Source: Planctomycetaceae bacterium
Lineage (GTDB): Bacteria > Planctomycetota > UBA1135 > GCA-002686595
DNA: 64,000 nucleotides
Assembly: GCA_011525785.1 (NCBI GenBank)
Contig: WYBT01000020.1
Coordinates: 22,100 to 86,099 of the forward strand
Reading direction: 5' to 3'
Shown here: positions 20,701 to 28,735 of the stretch, piece after piece
How the letters are laid out: each line of letters begins with the position of its first letter
Numbering within the stretch: the first letter of the stretch is position 1
Notes under the pieces: generated by a model
Told to the model about the DNA's origin: nothing
Database searches by the model: none
The model's input: only the letters and a program-made list of their open reading frames with translations
Translations under genes and position numbers: made by a program

Positions 20701-22987
20701 CGAGGTGCTGCTCACGAACTTCACCACGCCGGTGTTCTCGACGCAGCCGCAGAGCACGAATGCCTGCCAGGGAAGCACCGTGCAGCTCACGGCGGCGCTC
20801 GCCAACCCGATCATCGGCACGACCTACAGCTGGACCCGCAACAACGTGCAGGTGATCGGCGCCAACGGGCCGAGCTTGACGATCACGAACCTGTCCACGG
20901 CCAACACGGGAACCTACTTGTGCCTGGCGTCGAACCCGTGCGGCAACACGTGGTCCGCGCAGGCTGTCGTCGGCCTCTACACGACGCCGGTCATCACCAC
21001 GCAGCCCGTCAGCCAGAGCTTCTGCGTCGGCGTGCCGTTCGGATTCTCCGTGGCGGTCTCCAACACGACGCCGACGCCCAGCTACCAGTGGCGCAGGAAC
21101 GGCGCGCCGATCGCTGGCGCGACGAACTCGAGCTACACCGGCGCGGGTTCGAGCGCCAATGACGGCCTGTACGACTGCGTCGTCACCAACAGCTGCGGGA
21201 GCACGACCTCGACGGCCGCGACGTACACCGCGCGCGTTGCGCCGGCGATCACCGTCCAGCCGCAGAACACGGCCCTGTGCGCGGGCGTCAACGGCGTGCT
21301 GAGCATCACGGCGAGCGGCACGGCGCCGATCGCGTACGAGTGGTTCCGCAACGGAGTCGGACTGGGCGGCTTCACCAACCCGGCGTACACGATCTTCAAT
21401 CCCTCGGGCGCAAACGCCGGCCAGTACTTCTGCCGCGTGACGAACGCGTGCGGCTCGGTCGACTCGAACGTGATCACGGTCACGGTCGATACCGCGCCGA
21501 CGATCCAGACGCAGCCGGTGGGAGCGACGCTGTGCGCGCCTGCGCCGATCTCGCTCAGCGTGGGCGCCTCGGGTTCGCCGAACTTGAGCTACCAGTGGCG
21601 GCGCAACGGCGCGCCGCTCGCCGGAGCGACGAACGCGACGCTCGTGCTCGCCTCGACGGGCGCGGCGGACGCGGGCAGCTACGACTGCGTGGTCTCGAGC
21701 ACTTGCACGAGCATCACCTCGAACGCTGCGGTGCTGGTGGTCAACGTTGGTCCGCTCGTGACGCAGCAGCCGCTCGGCGCCGCGCCCTGCGTCGGCTCGC
21801 CGGCGCTGTTCACGGTCGCTGCGAACGCGACGCCGACGCCGACCTTCCAGTGGCGCAAGGGCGGCGCGCCGATCGCGGGCGCGACGGCTGCGACGTTCTC
21901 GATCGCAGCGGTGAGCGCGGCGGACGTCGGCAGCTACGACTGCGTGATCAGCAACTCGTGCGGTTCGACGACCAGCGCGCCGGCAGCGCTCTCGCTGGGC
22001 GCGCCCGATGCGTGCATCGCGGGCGGCCCGGGCGGCGCGTGGCCGGCGCCGGGCGCTGCGGACGGCGGATGGCCGAGCGTGCTGCCGACCGGAGCGCTCA
22101 CCTCGACGCTCAGCGTCAACGTGCCGGCGGGCGCCGCGCGCATCAGCGCGGTCAAGCTCAACGGCTTCGCGCACCCGTGGTCGGGCGACAACCAGGTCGT
22201 GCTCGAGACGCCCAGCGGCGCGCGCATCAACCTGTTCCAACAGGTCGACGGGGCCTTCGGCGCCGGCTGCGGCTCGCCCTTCGTCGGAGACTACGTGTTC
22301 GTGGACGTCAACGCGGCCTCGGGCTCGTGCGGCGTCGCCGCGAGTGACTTCGCGTGCGTCGGCGGCGCGATCGCGCCGGGCGTGTACCGCCAGTTCTTCG
22401 GCGCATGGCCGAGCGGCGCGGCGGGCATCGACAACACTGCGCTCAGCGCGCTGCCGCTCGCTTCGGGCGTCTACACGCTGCGCATCTACGACTGGTTCGT
22501 CGGCGCCGACAGCGGCTCGCTCGCGAGCTGGGAGCTGTGCTTCGACGCGTCGACGCCTCCGCTCGCGTACTGCACCGGCGGCACGACGACCAACGGCTGC
22601 GCGGCGAGCATCGACGCGAGCGGCCAACCGAGCGCGAGCTTTGCGACGCCGTGCGTGCTCAGTGTCACGAACGTCGAAGGCGGCAAGTCGGGCCTGGTCT
22701 TCTACGGTGTCTCGGGCTCGCAGGCCGTGCCCTGGAACAACGTGAGCCTGTTGTGCGTGAAGACTCCGGTGCAGCGCACGACCGGCCAGTTCTCCGGCGG
22801 AACTCCGGGCGCGTGCGACGGGCAGTTCACGCTCGACTGGAACGCGTACCAGACGCAGAACCCGCTCTCGCTCGGCAACCCGTTCGGGCCCGGCGCAAAG
22901 GTCTGGGCGCAAGCCTGGTTTCGCGATCCGCCGGCGCAGGGCACGACGAACTTGTCGAACGCTGTGGAGCTGACCTACTCGCCCTGA
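17753..22987 (+). CDS. secreted subtilisin-like protease with seven Ig-like domains
   Basis: 1744 residues. A signal peptide (VSGVAVWLAAAALAGAQ) and a ~290-residue prodomain-like region precede an S8 peptidase. The catalytic triad is Asp358 (VVDSGID), His403 (NGHGHLCAS) and Ser613 (NGTSFSAPALSG). A beta-sandwich follows, then seven tandem Ig-like domains (about 815-1420), each with paired Cys and a YQWRRNG or similar core and SYDC or TYTC near its end. Next is a proprotein-convertase P-like domain (about 1425-1600; NQVVLETPSGARINLF, YTLRIYDW). The protein ends with the ~135-residue module shared by six secreted proteins here (YCTGGTTTNGC to NLSNAVELTYSP). It is probably a large cell-surface or exported protease. 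The stop overlaps the convergent DTW gene by 13 bases. Confidence 0.92.
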   Translation: MSSERSVAARVRRGVSGVAVWLAAAALAGAQRVEVGGVELPAVELAPAQDGGAAFVPFALTPTTGEVKVLVALEALDDFVASGAAAGAVLVSESALAHVYRIDARDAALVEGLAGVEVRPEFHQVWLRRGVLDTRSGTRAADGVLHASFDVRRMALAQFHGPVSDAEHAALVATGVELVHYLPQNAYLVWIASDDARARLLALRGDSSGLAFVDALLPEDVVSPRLDGAQGVIEVTLQVFNPAAERSTKPLERAAVLEAIGLTEGLLREPEDVLGGVYTNITARVAVQALETLALLDALVNVEPFQLPHQMSERQAQEVRGAWNAAGTGAAGPGYANFLNASGFPTTPSSYPVVAVVDSGIDNGTTSPLDNSLRTGGIPGQPSRVIATANLSNESSASCINGHGHLCASVIAGSGIADAWPDGAFVRGLGIAPAARLSNIKYLNNNNSGSLTSHATLAETAWGHGARISSNSWGSDAFGAYTASSQQHDQLARDASSAGGNQQMLFVFSAGNDGVAGVGAPATAKNVLTVGATEGSDAQSGCGGSSTADNIQQIASFSSRGPTTDGRSKPEVVAPGTHVVGTASPASSYNGFSVCDDYYPAGQTTYTWANGTSFSAPALSGVQALTTNYLSRVHSIANPSPALLKAYTLHQTRFLNSTGGNLPSFNQGFGFPWLDLAFDQTFVRKFADQNSLFNSTGEYREYVGTVANVLRPVRVALVWTDAPGSTVGASWVNDLDLTVIVGANTYRGNVFSGGLSTTGGSADLNDNSELVVLPTGFAGTIRVRVSAANIAGDGVPGNADATDQDFALVIANMNYSSGCTPPTLTTNLSANAASACTGSPLTLSVAASGSNLSYKFYRNGQTVQSGSSNTYTVPSPTAVDAGTYTCQIGNACGDVLSAPVTVVVNSAPSAVQQPTGLGLCTGSSGQLQFVASGTPAPTYQWKRNGVDIPGATSSTYAIASMNAGLAGSYQCNATNVCGVTISNEVLLTNFTTPVFSTQPQSTNACQGSTVQLTAALANPIIGTTYSWTRNNVQVIGANGPSLTITNLSTANTGTYLCLASNPCGNTWSAQAVVGLYTTPVITTQPVSQSFCVGVPFGFSVAVSNTTPTPSYQWRRNGAPIAGATNSSYTGAGSSANDGLYDCVVTNSCGSTTSTAATYTARVAPAITVQPQNTALCAGVNGVLSITASGTAPIAYEWFRNGVGLGGFTNPAYTIFNPSGANAGQYFCRVTNACGSVDSNVITVTVDTAPTIQTQPVGATLCAPAPISLSVGASGSPNLSYQWRRNGAPLAGATNATLVLASTGAADAGSYDCVVSSTCTSITSNAAVLVVNVGPLVTQQPLGAAPCVGSPALFTVAANATPTPTFQWRKGGAPIAGATAATFSIAAVSAADVGSYDCVISNSCGSTTSAPAALSLGAPDACIAGGPGGAWPAPGAADGGWPSVLPTGALTSTLSVNVPAGAARISAVKLNGFAHPWSGDNQVVLETPSGARINLFQQVDGAFGAGCGSPFVGDYVFVDVNAASGSCGVAASDFACVGGAIAPGVYRQFFGAWPSGAAGIDNTALSALPLASGVYTLRIYDWFVGADSGSLASWELCFDASTPPLAYCTGGTTTNGCAASIDASGQPSASFATPCVLSVTNVEGGKSGLVFYGVSGSQAVPWNNVSLLCVKTPVQRTTGQFSGGTPGACDGQFTLDWNAYQTQNPLSLGNPFGPGAKVWAQAWFRDPPAQGTTNLSNAVELTYSP

Positions 22988-23601
22988 TCGAGCCGCTCCG
23001 CGCCGTAAGGGCGGGTGCGGAGCGTGCGCGCGACCTTCTCGTCCAGCAGCGCTTCCAAGTGCTGCTGGACGTGCGCGCCTTCGAGCACGCCGAGTGCGCG
23101 CGCGAGCGCCTCGAAGGTCGCGAGGAAGCGCGGGTCGGGATGTTTGCGCAGCGCGTAGCGCGAAGGTGGGCCGGGCGGCAGGCGCACGCGCGGCAGCTCG
23201 GCGAGCAGCGGTTCGCGGCGCGCGAGCTTGTGGGCTTGGCGCCAGTTGCCGTCGGGCACGACCAGCGTGATCGGTATCGCGGCCTGCGCGGCGTCGAGCT
23301 CGAGCGCGTCGTCGGAGGGGAACAGCAGTCGCGCGTCGCGCCAACGAGCGGCCGCGGCCTCGAGCTCGACGCGATCTTCGGCGAGACCCATCACGCACAC
23401 CTGCGCGTTGGCCAGCGCGAGCGGCACGAGGCGCGCGGTGTTGGTCGTCTTGTGCACTTCGCGGCGGTGCATCACGACCACGACGCGCGTTCGCAGCTCG
23501 AGTGGCGCGGCGAACTGGCACAAGCAGCTCTCGAGCGGCAACGCGCAGCGCGCGCAACGCCGCTGGCCGTGGCGTGCGCGGTGGGGCGGGAGCTCGTTCA
23601 T
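22975..23601 (-). CDS. DTW-domain protein (TapT-like tRNA-uridine aminocarboxypropyltransferase)
   Basis: 208 residues from ATG 23601; the frame is open to 23664. The N-terminal RRCARCALPLESCLC has the four Cys of the DTW family, VVMHRREVHKTTNTARL is the conserved early segment, and VVPDGNWRQAHKL is the DTW motif region, here DGNW rather than DGTW. Characterised members transfer an aminocarboxypropyl group from SAM to a tRNA uridine (acp3U). It is a single gene, converging on and slightly overlapping the subtilase gene. The Thr-to-Asn change in the DTW motif is a small departure whose effect is unknown. Confidence 0.85.
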   Translation of the reverse strand: MNELPPHRARHGQRRCARCALPLESCLCQFAAPLELRTRVVVVMHRREVHKTTNTARLVPLALANAQVCVMGLAEDRVELEAAAARWRDARLLFPSDDALELDAAQAAIPITLVVPDGNWRQAHKLARREPLLAELPRVRLPPGPPSRYALRKHPDPRFLATFEALARALGVLEGAHVQQHLEALLDEKVARTLRTRPYGAERLDQGE

Positions 23602-23686
23602 GCGGCGCCGGATCGGAGAGCGCAGCGGCCAGCGCCTGGTCGGGCGCTGGCCGCTGCTGGTCACGACACGTTACTGCGCCGACGCG

Positions 23687-26600
23687 CTACGGGCACACGG
23701 TGAACGTCAGCGAGTCGCTGAAGCCCGTAGTGAACTGCGCTTGCGGGTCGCGCATCCACCAGCGCGCGAACACGTTCGTGCCGGGCACGAGCAGCAGGTC
23801 CGAGCCGCCCGCGATCCAGACGTTGAAGTCGAACGAGTACGCGCCGCCGCACACGCCCGCGCCGGTCGAGAGCTGCACGCCCGTGCGACGGAACGGGGGC
23901 CGTACGCACAGGAAGCCGCCTTGGAAGGGCGCGAAGCTCGCGGCGTAGCCGTAGAACAGCATGCCGCTGCGGTCGGGGATCGCCTGCGAGCAGGTGATCA
24001 CGAAGCCGCTGCCGGCCGTTGCGCTCGGCGCGCCGCTCCAACCCATCGACGGCGGACAACCTTGGCTGTTGATCTTGGCCGTGCAGTAGACCTGGATCGC
24101 GGGGCAGGGCGCCTCGCAGTCGTCTGGGATCGTGTTGATGTTCGAGTCCAGGCTCGTGCCGAGCAGGATGTCACAGGCGTCGACGCGGCCGTTGGCGTTG
24201 CAGTCGGGCTCGCAGTTGTCCGGCACGCCGTTCTCGTCGCAGTCGATCTCCGTGCCGAGCGCCAGCTCGCACACGTCGCCCGCCAAGTCGCCGTCGCAGT
24301 CGTCCTGGCCGGGGTTGAAGTGCGCCGGGCAGTTGTCGCACTCGTCGCCGCGTCCGTCGAGGTCGAGGTCGACCTGCAGCGGGTTGGCGATCGCGGCGCA
24401 GTTGTCGACGCAGTCGAACACGCTGTCGCCGTCGCTGTCGACTTCCGCCACGCCGCAGCCGCACACGCCGGGCGTGGTCTTGAGCGGATCGCTCGGGCAA
24501 CCGTCGAGGCAGTCGAGCGCGCCGTCGCCGTCGCTGTCGACGTCGGCCACGCCGCAGCCGCAGGCGCCGGGCGCGGTCTTGAGCGGATCGCTCGGGCAAC
24601 CGTCGAGGCAGTTGAGCACGCCATCGCCGTCAGAGTCGACGTCCGCGGTTCCGCAGCCGCACACGCCGGGCGCGAGCTTCAGCGGGTCGTTCGGGCAACC
24701 GTCGTTGCAGTTGGGCGTGCCGTCGCCGTCGCTGTCCGCGTCGCTCACGCCGCAGCCGCACGTCCCAGGCGCCGTCTTGAACGGATCTGCGGGGCACAGG
24801 TCGTTGCAGTCCGCCGTTCCATCGCCGTCGCTGTCCGCATCGCTCACGCCGCAGCCGCACTGGCCCGGCGCCGTCTTGAGCGGATCGCTCGGGCAGCCGT
24901 CGACGCAGTTCGGCGAACCGTCGCCGTCGCTGTCGGTCTCCGGAACGCCGCACCCGCAGAAGCCGGGCGTGCTCTTGAGCGGATCGCTGGGGCAACCGTC
25001 GACGCAGTCCGCCACTCCGTCGCCGTCGCTGTCCGTGTCGGCCGCGCCGCAGCCGCACTGGCCGGCCGCGATCTTGAGCGGATCGAGCGGGCAGCCGTCG
25101 TTGCAGTCGGCCGTGCCGTCGCCGTCGCTGTCGGTGTCGGCGACACCGCAGCCGCACTGGCCCGGCGCGATCTTGAGCGGATCGAGCGGGCAGCCATCGA
25201 AGCAGTCGAGCGTGCCGTCGCCGTCGCTGTCCACGTCAGCAACTCCGCAGCCGCAGGCGCCGGGCGCGATCTTCGCGGGGTCGTTCGGGCAGCCGTCGTT
25301 GCAGTTGGGCGTGCCGTCGCCATCGCTGTCGGCGTCGCTCACTCCGCAGCCGCACACGCCGGGTGCGAGCTTGAGCGGGTCGAGCGGGCAGCCGTCGTTG
25401 CAATTGGGCGTACCATCGCCATCGCTGTCGGCGTCGCTCACTCCGCAGCCGCACACGCCGGGCGCGATCTTGAGCGGATCGCTCGGGCAACCGTCGTTGC
25501 AGTTGGGCGTGCCGTCTCCGTCGCTGTCGAGGTCGCTTACGCCGCAGCCGCACACGCCGGGCACGGTCTTGGCCGGATCGCTCGGGCAGCCGTCGTTGCA
25601 GTTGGGCGTGCCGTCGCCGTCGCTGTCGACATCGCTGACGCCACAGCCGCACGCGCCGGGCGAGGTCTTGAGCGGATCGCTCGGGCAGCCGTCGTTGCAG
25701 TCGGCCGCGCCGTCGCCGTCGCTGTCGACATCGCTGACGCCGCAGCCGCACACACCCGCCGCGGTCTTCAACGGATCGAGCGGACACCCATCGAGGCAGT
25801 CGGCGGTTCCGTCGCCGTCGCTGTCGAGCGTGCAGGCGCTCACGCCGACGTCGAGCGAATAGCCCTGGGTCGCGGCCGGCGTGTTGCTCTCGAACACGCG
25901 CACGAAGTACGTCCCCGCGGCGCTCAGCGGCGCGAGCAGGATCTGTTCGGTCGCGCCCGGGCCGTTCGCGTTCGCGCTCGCGAGCACGGTGCTGCCGTTG
26001 GGGGCGATCAACTCGACGCTCAGGTCCGCTACGGACAGCGCATCGAAGGGCGAGCTCGTCGTGCAGCCGCCTCCGCCGTTGGGACCCAGGTTGTACGTGC
26101 TGCCGATCGGCGTGATGGTGATGCTCGCGACGGCCGGCGTGCTCACCGAGAACGAGAAGAAGTCCGAATCGCCGTCGGCGTCGATCGAGAGCAGTGAACT
26201 GCTCGCCGCGTTGGGGCCCGTGAGCGGCGGCGGCAGAGCTCCGCGCGAAACGCTGTTGCCCACCGCGATCGCGCCGAGCGCCGTGGCCGTCCCGGTGCTG
26301 TCATCGGCCTCGAACGCGTCGCCGTAGTGGCGCTGCATGCCGCGGATGTCGTCCTGGCGCGGACCGTCGAAGCCGAACGGGATGATCGGCTCCATCAACT
26401 TGGTCCCGTCGGCGGGGCACGCGAGGTCCACGCCGCAGGCGATGCCCTGCGCCCAGTTCATCGAGTTGCGCAGCACGCGGTGCAGGTCGCCCGGCGTCTC
26501 CCAGGCATCGAAGCGGTCGAGCACGATGTCGCCGTTGCCGGGGAATGCGGCCACGACGGTCACGCCGCCGGGGCCGTCGAGGCGCTTCATCGCGACGCGG

Positions 26601-27094
26601 ATGTCGCCGCGCGTGGCGCTGCCGAGCGAGCCCCAGGTCGCGCCGTCGTCCCACTCGACGCCCACGCCCTGGATGCGCTGGAAATCGATGCCGGTGAGCT
26701 CTTCCCAGCGATCGAAGGACTGCTGGATGCGCTGCACCCAGGTCGCGCGTCCGCCCTGCGACGCGAACAGGAAGTCCATGCGAGAGAAGAGCGACGAAGT
26801 GCCGCCGTTCTCGCCGATGATCGACGGGATCACGACGCCGTCGGGCACGAAGCTCCAGGTCACGACACGCGGTGAACCCTGCGGTCCGGGCCAGCGCGGG
26901 CCGAGGAAGTACTCGGGCGGTGGCGGCAGTTGGCGATTGGCGCGTTCGATGTACTCGGCGCTCGGCGGGTTGAGCGAGTCGAAGCCCAGCGCGTAGACGT
27001 CTTGTGCGAGCGCGCGGGGCGAACCCGCGAGTGAGAGTCCGAATGCGACGCACGAAGCGAGCACGGATCCGGCGCGAGCCATTGTGAATTGCAT
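23687..27094 (-). CDS. secreted matrixin-like pseudo-peptidase with 14 TSP3-type calcium-binding repeats
   Basis: 1135 residues with a signal peptide (ending SPRALAQ). Residues about 30-270 resemble a matrixin-type metallopeptidase (KLMEP met-turn, DDIRGMQRHYGD), but the zinc site is lost: where HExxHxxGxxH should be, the sequence reads WAQGIACGVDL (214-224). Residues about 285-420 resemble a bacterial pre-peptidase beta-sandwich. Fourteen 33-residue repeats follow (DSDGDGTxNCNDGCPxDPLK...PGVCGCGVSD), like thrombospondin type 3 repeats and expected to bind Ca2+. Dockerin-like CDxNGVPDxC loops and the shared C-terminal module (YCTAKINSQGC to LTFTVCP) finish the protein. It is probably an extracellular structural or adhesive protein, not an enzyme. 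Confidence 0.88.
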   Translation of the reverse strand: MQFTMARAGSVLASCVAFGLSLAGSPRALAQDVYALGFDSLNPPSAEYIERANRQLPPPPEYFLGPRWPGPQGSPRVVTWSFVPDGVVIPSIIGENGGTSSLFSRMDFLFASQGGRATWVQRIQQSFDRWEELTGIDFQRIQGVGVEWDDGATWGSLGSATRGDIRVAMKRLDGPGGVTVVAAFPGNGDIVLDRFDAWETPGDLHRVLRNSMNWAQGIACGVDLACPADGTKLMEPIIPFGFDGPRQDDIRGMQRHYGDAFEADDSTGTATALGAIAVGNSVSRGALPPPLTGPNAASSSLLSIDADGDSDFFSFSVSTPAVASITITPIGSTYNLGPNGGGGCTTSSPFDALSVADLSVELIAPNGSTVLASANANGPGATEQILLAPLSAAGTYFVRVFESNTPAATQGYSLDVGVSACTLDSDGDGTADCLDGCPLDPLKTAAGVCGCGVSDVDSDGDGAADCNDGCPSDPLKTSPGACGCGVSDVDSDGDGTPNCNDGCPSDPAKTVPGVCGCGVSDLDSDGDGTPNCNDGCPSDPLKIAPGVCGCGVSDADSDGDGTPNCNDGCPLDPLKLAPGVCGCGVSDADSDGDGTPNCNDGCPNDPAKIAPGACGCGVADVDSDGDGTLDCFDGCPLDPLKIAPGQCGCGVADTDSDGDGTADCNDGCPLDPLKIAAGQCGCGAADTDSDGDGVADCVDGCPSDPLKSTPGFCGCGVPETDSDGDGSPNCVDGCPSDPLKTAPGQCGCGVSDADSDGDGTADCNDLCPADPFKTAPGTCGCGVSDADSDGDGTPNCNDGCPNDPLKLAPGVCGCGTADVDSDGDGVLNCLDGCPSDPLKTAPGACGCGVADVDSDGDGALDCLDGCPSDPLKTTPGVCGCGVAEVDSDGDSVFDCVDNCAAIANPLQVDLDLDGRGDECDNCPAHFNPGQDDCDGDLAGDVCELALGTEIDCDENGVPDNCEPDCNANGRVDACDILLGTSLDSNINTIPDDCEAPCPAIQVYCTAKINSQGCPPSMGWSGAPSATAGSGFVITCSQAIPDRSGMLFYGYAASFAPFQGGFLCVRPPFRRTGVQLSTGAGVCGGAYSFDFNVWIAGGSDLLLVPGTNVFARWWMRDPQAQFTTGFSDSLTFTVCP
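24442..25827 (-). repeat. 14 tandem 99-bp repeats coding for TSP3-type units
   Basis: Fourteen units of 99 bases, each coding for 33 residues, lie in register inside the secreted protein gene. Units differ mainly at TPN/TAD/ALD and at SDP/LDP/NDP positions. A fifteenth degenerate unit follows. The repeat keeps the complementary strand open for 1.7 kb, which is an artefact. Confidence 0.9.
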
Positions 27095-27186
27095 GGGAGT
27101 GAGGCCTTGCGGCGGGCGTAGACCTCTCCCGGGTTGCGATGGGCGATGCGTGGCCTGCCGGGGAAGTCGAGAGCGCCGCCGTTCCC

Positions 27187-27219
27187 AAAAATGCTACTAG
27201 GCGCACGCAGGGCGCCTAG
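27187..27219 (-). terminator. intrinsic terminator downstream of the kinase gene
   Basis: On the minus strand an 8-bp stem (CTAGGCGC/GCGCCTAG, loop of seven) is followed after four bases by TTTTT. It lies about 160 bases past the stop of the kinase gene at 27378. It could equally lie in the leader of the TSP3-repeat gene as an attenuator. Confidence 0.55.
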
Positions 27220-27377
27220 ATGGGTGCGAGCGGGACGCCCAGCGCTCCAGTTGCCCTCGGAAGACCTTTCGCGCGAGTGGCGCGCTGCGGGCAGTTGGCG
27301 GACGCGTCTGTCGGGGACGCTTTCTCGAGGCGCGCGCCGCGCTCCGCGGGCCCCGCAGGGCCCATGTCGCCTCGATT

Positions 27378-28529
27378 TCAGATCAGGGCGGCCAATCCGG
27401 CTGCGAGTCCGGCGCCGAGCGCAGCCGCCGCGCCCAGGGCCAGCGCCCCGCGCCGCAGCACGGCAGCCTGGGCATGGCGCGAGAGCTCGCTTTCGACCTC
27501 GAGCGCGAGTTGGGCGGCGCTGGCGGTGCGCTCTTCGCGGCGCAGGGCGCTCGCGCGCTGGACCACGAGATCCAGGCCGGCCTCGAGGCGCGCCTGAAGG
27601 CGTTGCAGGCTCGAGCGCCGCAAACGGGCCAGGGCGCCGCCGCGTGCGCCGCTGGTCCGCAGTTGTTCGCTCGGGCTCACGCGCGGCGCAAAGGCTGCGA
27701 GCCACGGCGCAGCAGCGAGGCGCAGCGAGTCGAGCGCGTGTCCCGCGCCGCCGACGAGCAGCTCGCGCAGCACGACCCCGAGCGCGAACACGTCGGCGCG
27801 CGCGTCGAGGCTCTCGAGTTCTGCGCCGAAGTGCTCGGGCGCCATGTAGGCCGGCGTGCCCATCACCAGGTCGGTCGCATCGCCGCTCGCCGACTTCAAG
27901 CGCGCCAGCCCCAGGTCGATCACCTTGGGGATCGCGCGGCCATCGCGCTCGCACACCAGGATGTTGGCCGGCTTGAGGTCGCCGTGCAGCACGCCGCGGC
28001 GGTGCATGTGCTCGACCGCGTGCGCGACCTGTGCGAACAGCTCGAGGCGTTGATCGAGCGCGAGCTCGCGCTTGTCGCAGTAGTCGGTCAGCGGCTCGCC
28101 GTCGACCCACTCCATCGCCATCCACGGCCGGCCATCGTCGTCGGCGCCGACTTCGTACAGCCGCGCGACGTGTTCGTGCTCGACGCTGGCGAGCGCCTGC
28201 GCCTCGACTTCGAACTGCGCCAGGATGCGCGGCGAGAAGATGCCCTCGTTCAGCACCTTGAGCGCCACGCGGCGCTGGATGCGGCCCTGCGATTCGGCGA
28301 GGTACACGCGCCCCATGCCGCCCGCGCCCAGTTCGCGCAGCACGCGATAAGGCCCGATCTGCCGCGGTCGCAGCGCGGCGTCCTCGTCGACCGGCTCGGG
28401 CGTCGGATCGAACTCTTCGTCGGAGCGCGCGGCGAGTTGCGGCGCGGGCAACGCTTGCGCCGAGAGCGGCGTCAGCGCGGCGGCGAACAGGAACGAGAGC
28501 AGGGCTGCGAAACGGAGCGGTCGGGTCAT
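27378..28529 (-). CDS. Ser/Thr protein kinase with N-terminal signal-like segment and C-terminal membrane anchor
   Basis: 383 residues from ATG 28529. The protein opens with a clear signal-peptide-like segment (LRFAALLSFLFAAALTPLSAQA), then a kinase domain (about 57-320): GAGGMGRVY, VALKVL lysine, HGDLKPANILV (His-Gly-Asp instead of His-Arg-Asp), DLGLARL in place of DFG, and GTPAYMAPEH. The last 25 residues are hydrophobic (LALGAAAALGAGLAAGLAALI). Key Lys, Asp and Asn residues are present, so activity is possible, and the missing Arg suggests no activation-loop control. The predicted topology, kinase domain after an export signal, is unusual. Later starts would cut into the glycine loop region, so the signal is probably real. 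A terminator candidate follows. Confidence 0.85.
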   Translation of the reverse strand: MTRPLRFAALLSFLFAAALTPLSAQALPAPQLAARSDEEFDPTPEPVDEDAALRPRQIGPYRVLRELGAGGMGRVYLAESQGRIQRRVALKVLNEGIFSPRILAQFEVEAQALASVEHEHVARLYEVGADDDGRPWMAMEWVDGEPLTDYCDKRELALDQRLELFAQVAHAVEHMHRRGVLHGDLKPANILVCERDGRAIPKVIDLGLARLKSASGDATDLVMGTPAYMAPEHFGAELESLDARADVFALGVVLRELLVGGAGHALDSLRLAAAPWLAAFAPRVSPSEQLRTSGARGGALARLRRSSLQRLQARLEAGLDLVVQRASALRREERTASAAQLALEVESELSRHAQAAVLRRGALALGAAAALGAGLAAGLAALI

Positions 28530-28735
28530 GGCGGGGGCCTCGCGGGGCGGCGCGCGTACGCACATGGCGGTCCAGCGCGGCGATTCACACCGAACTGACG
28601 TGCGAGCGCGTTTCAGAGCCTGTGCGAGGCTCTCGGGGCTCACGCATGCGCTGCGTGCATGACGGATTGGCAGCGCGCACCCGCGCTCACCTGCCGCTTC
28701 GGCGGTCCCGCGCCGCGCCCTACGATCCGCACACC

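Noticed and set aside
22975..22987. 13-base overlap of convergent genes as an assembly error
   Set aside because: Both proteins end with normal family-like C-termini, so a true convergent overlap is more likely.
19424..23557. Minus-strand frame of 1377 codons
   Set aside because: Antisense to the subtilase gene, with Arg/Ala/Asp-rich low-complexity translation and no domains.
24442..25827. Regular repeats considered as a CRISPR array
   Set aside because: Units are 99 bp without unique spacers and code for an in-frame protein repeat.
24132..25862. Plus-strand frame with Ser/Pro/Gln-rich tandem repeats
   Set aside because: It is the complement of the 99-bp repeats of the TSP3-type gene; its regularity only reflects those repeats.
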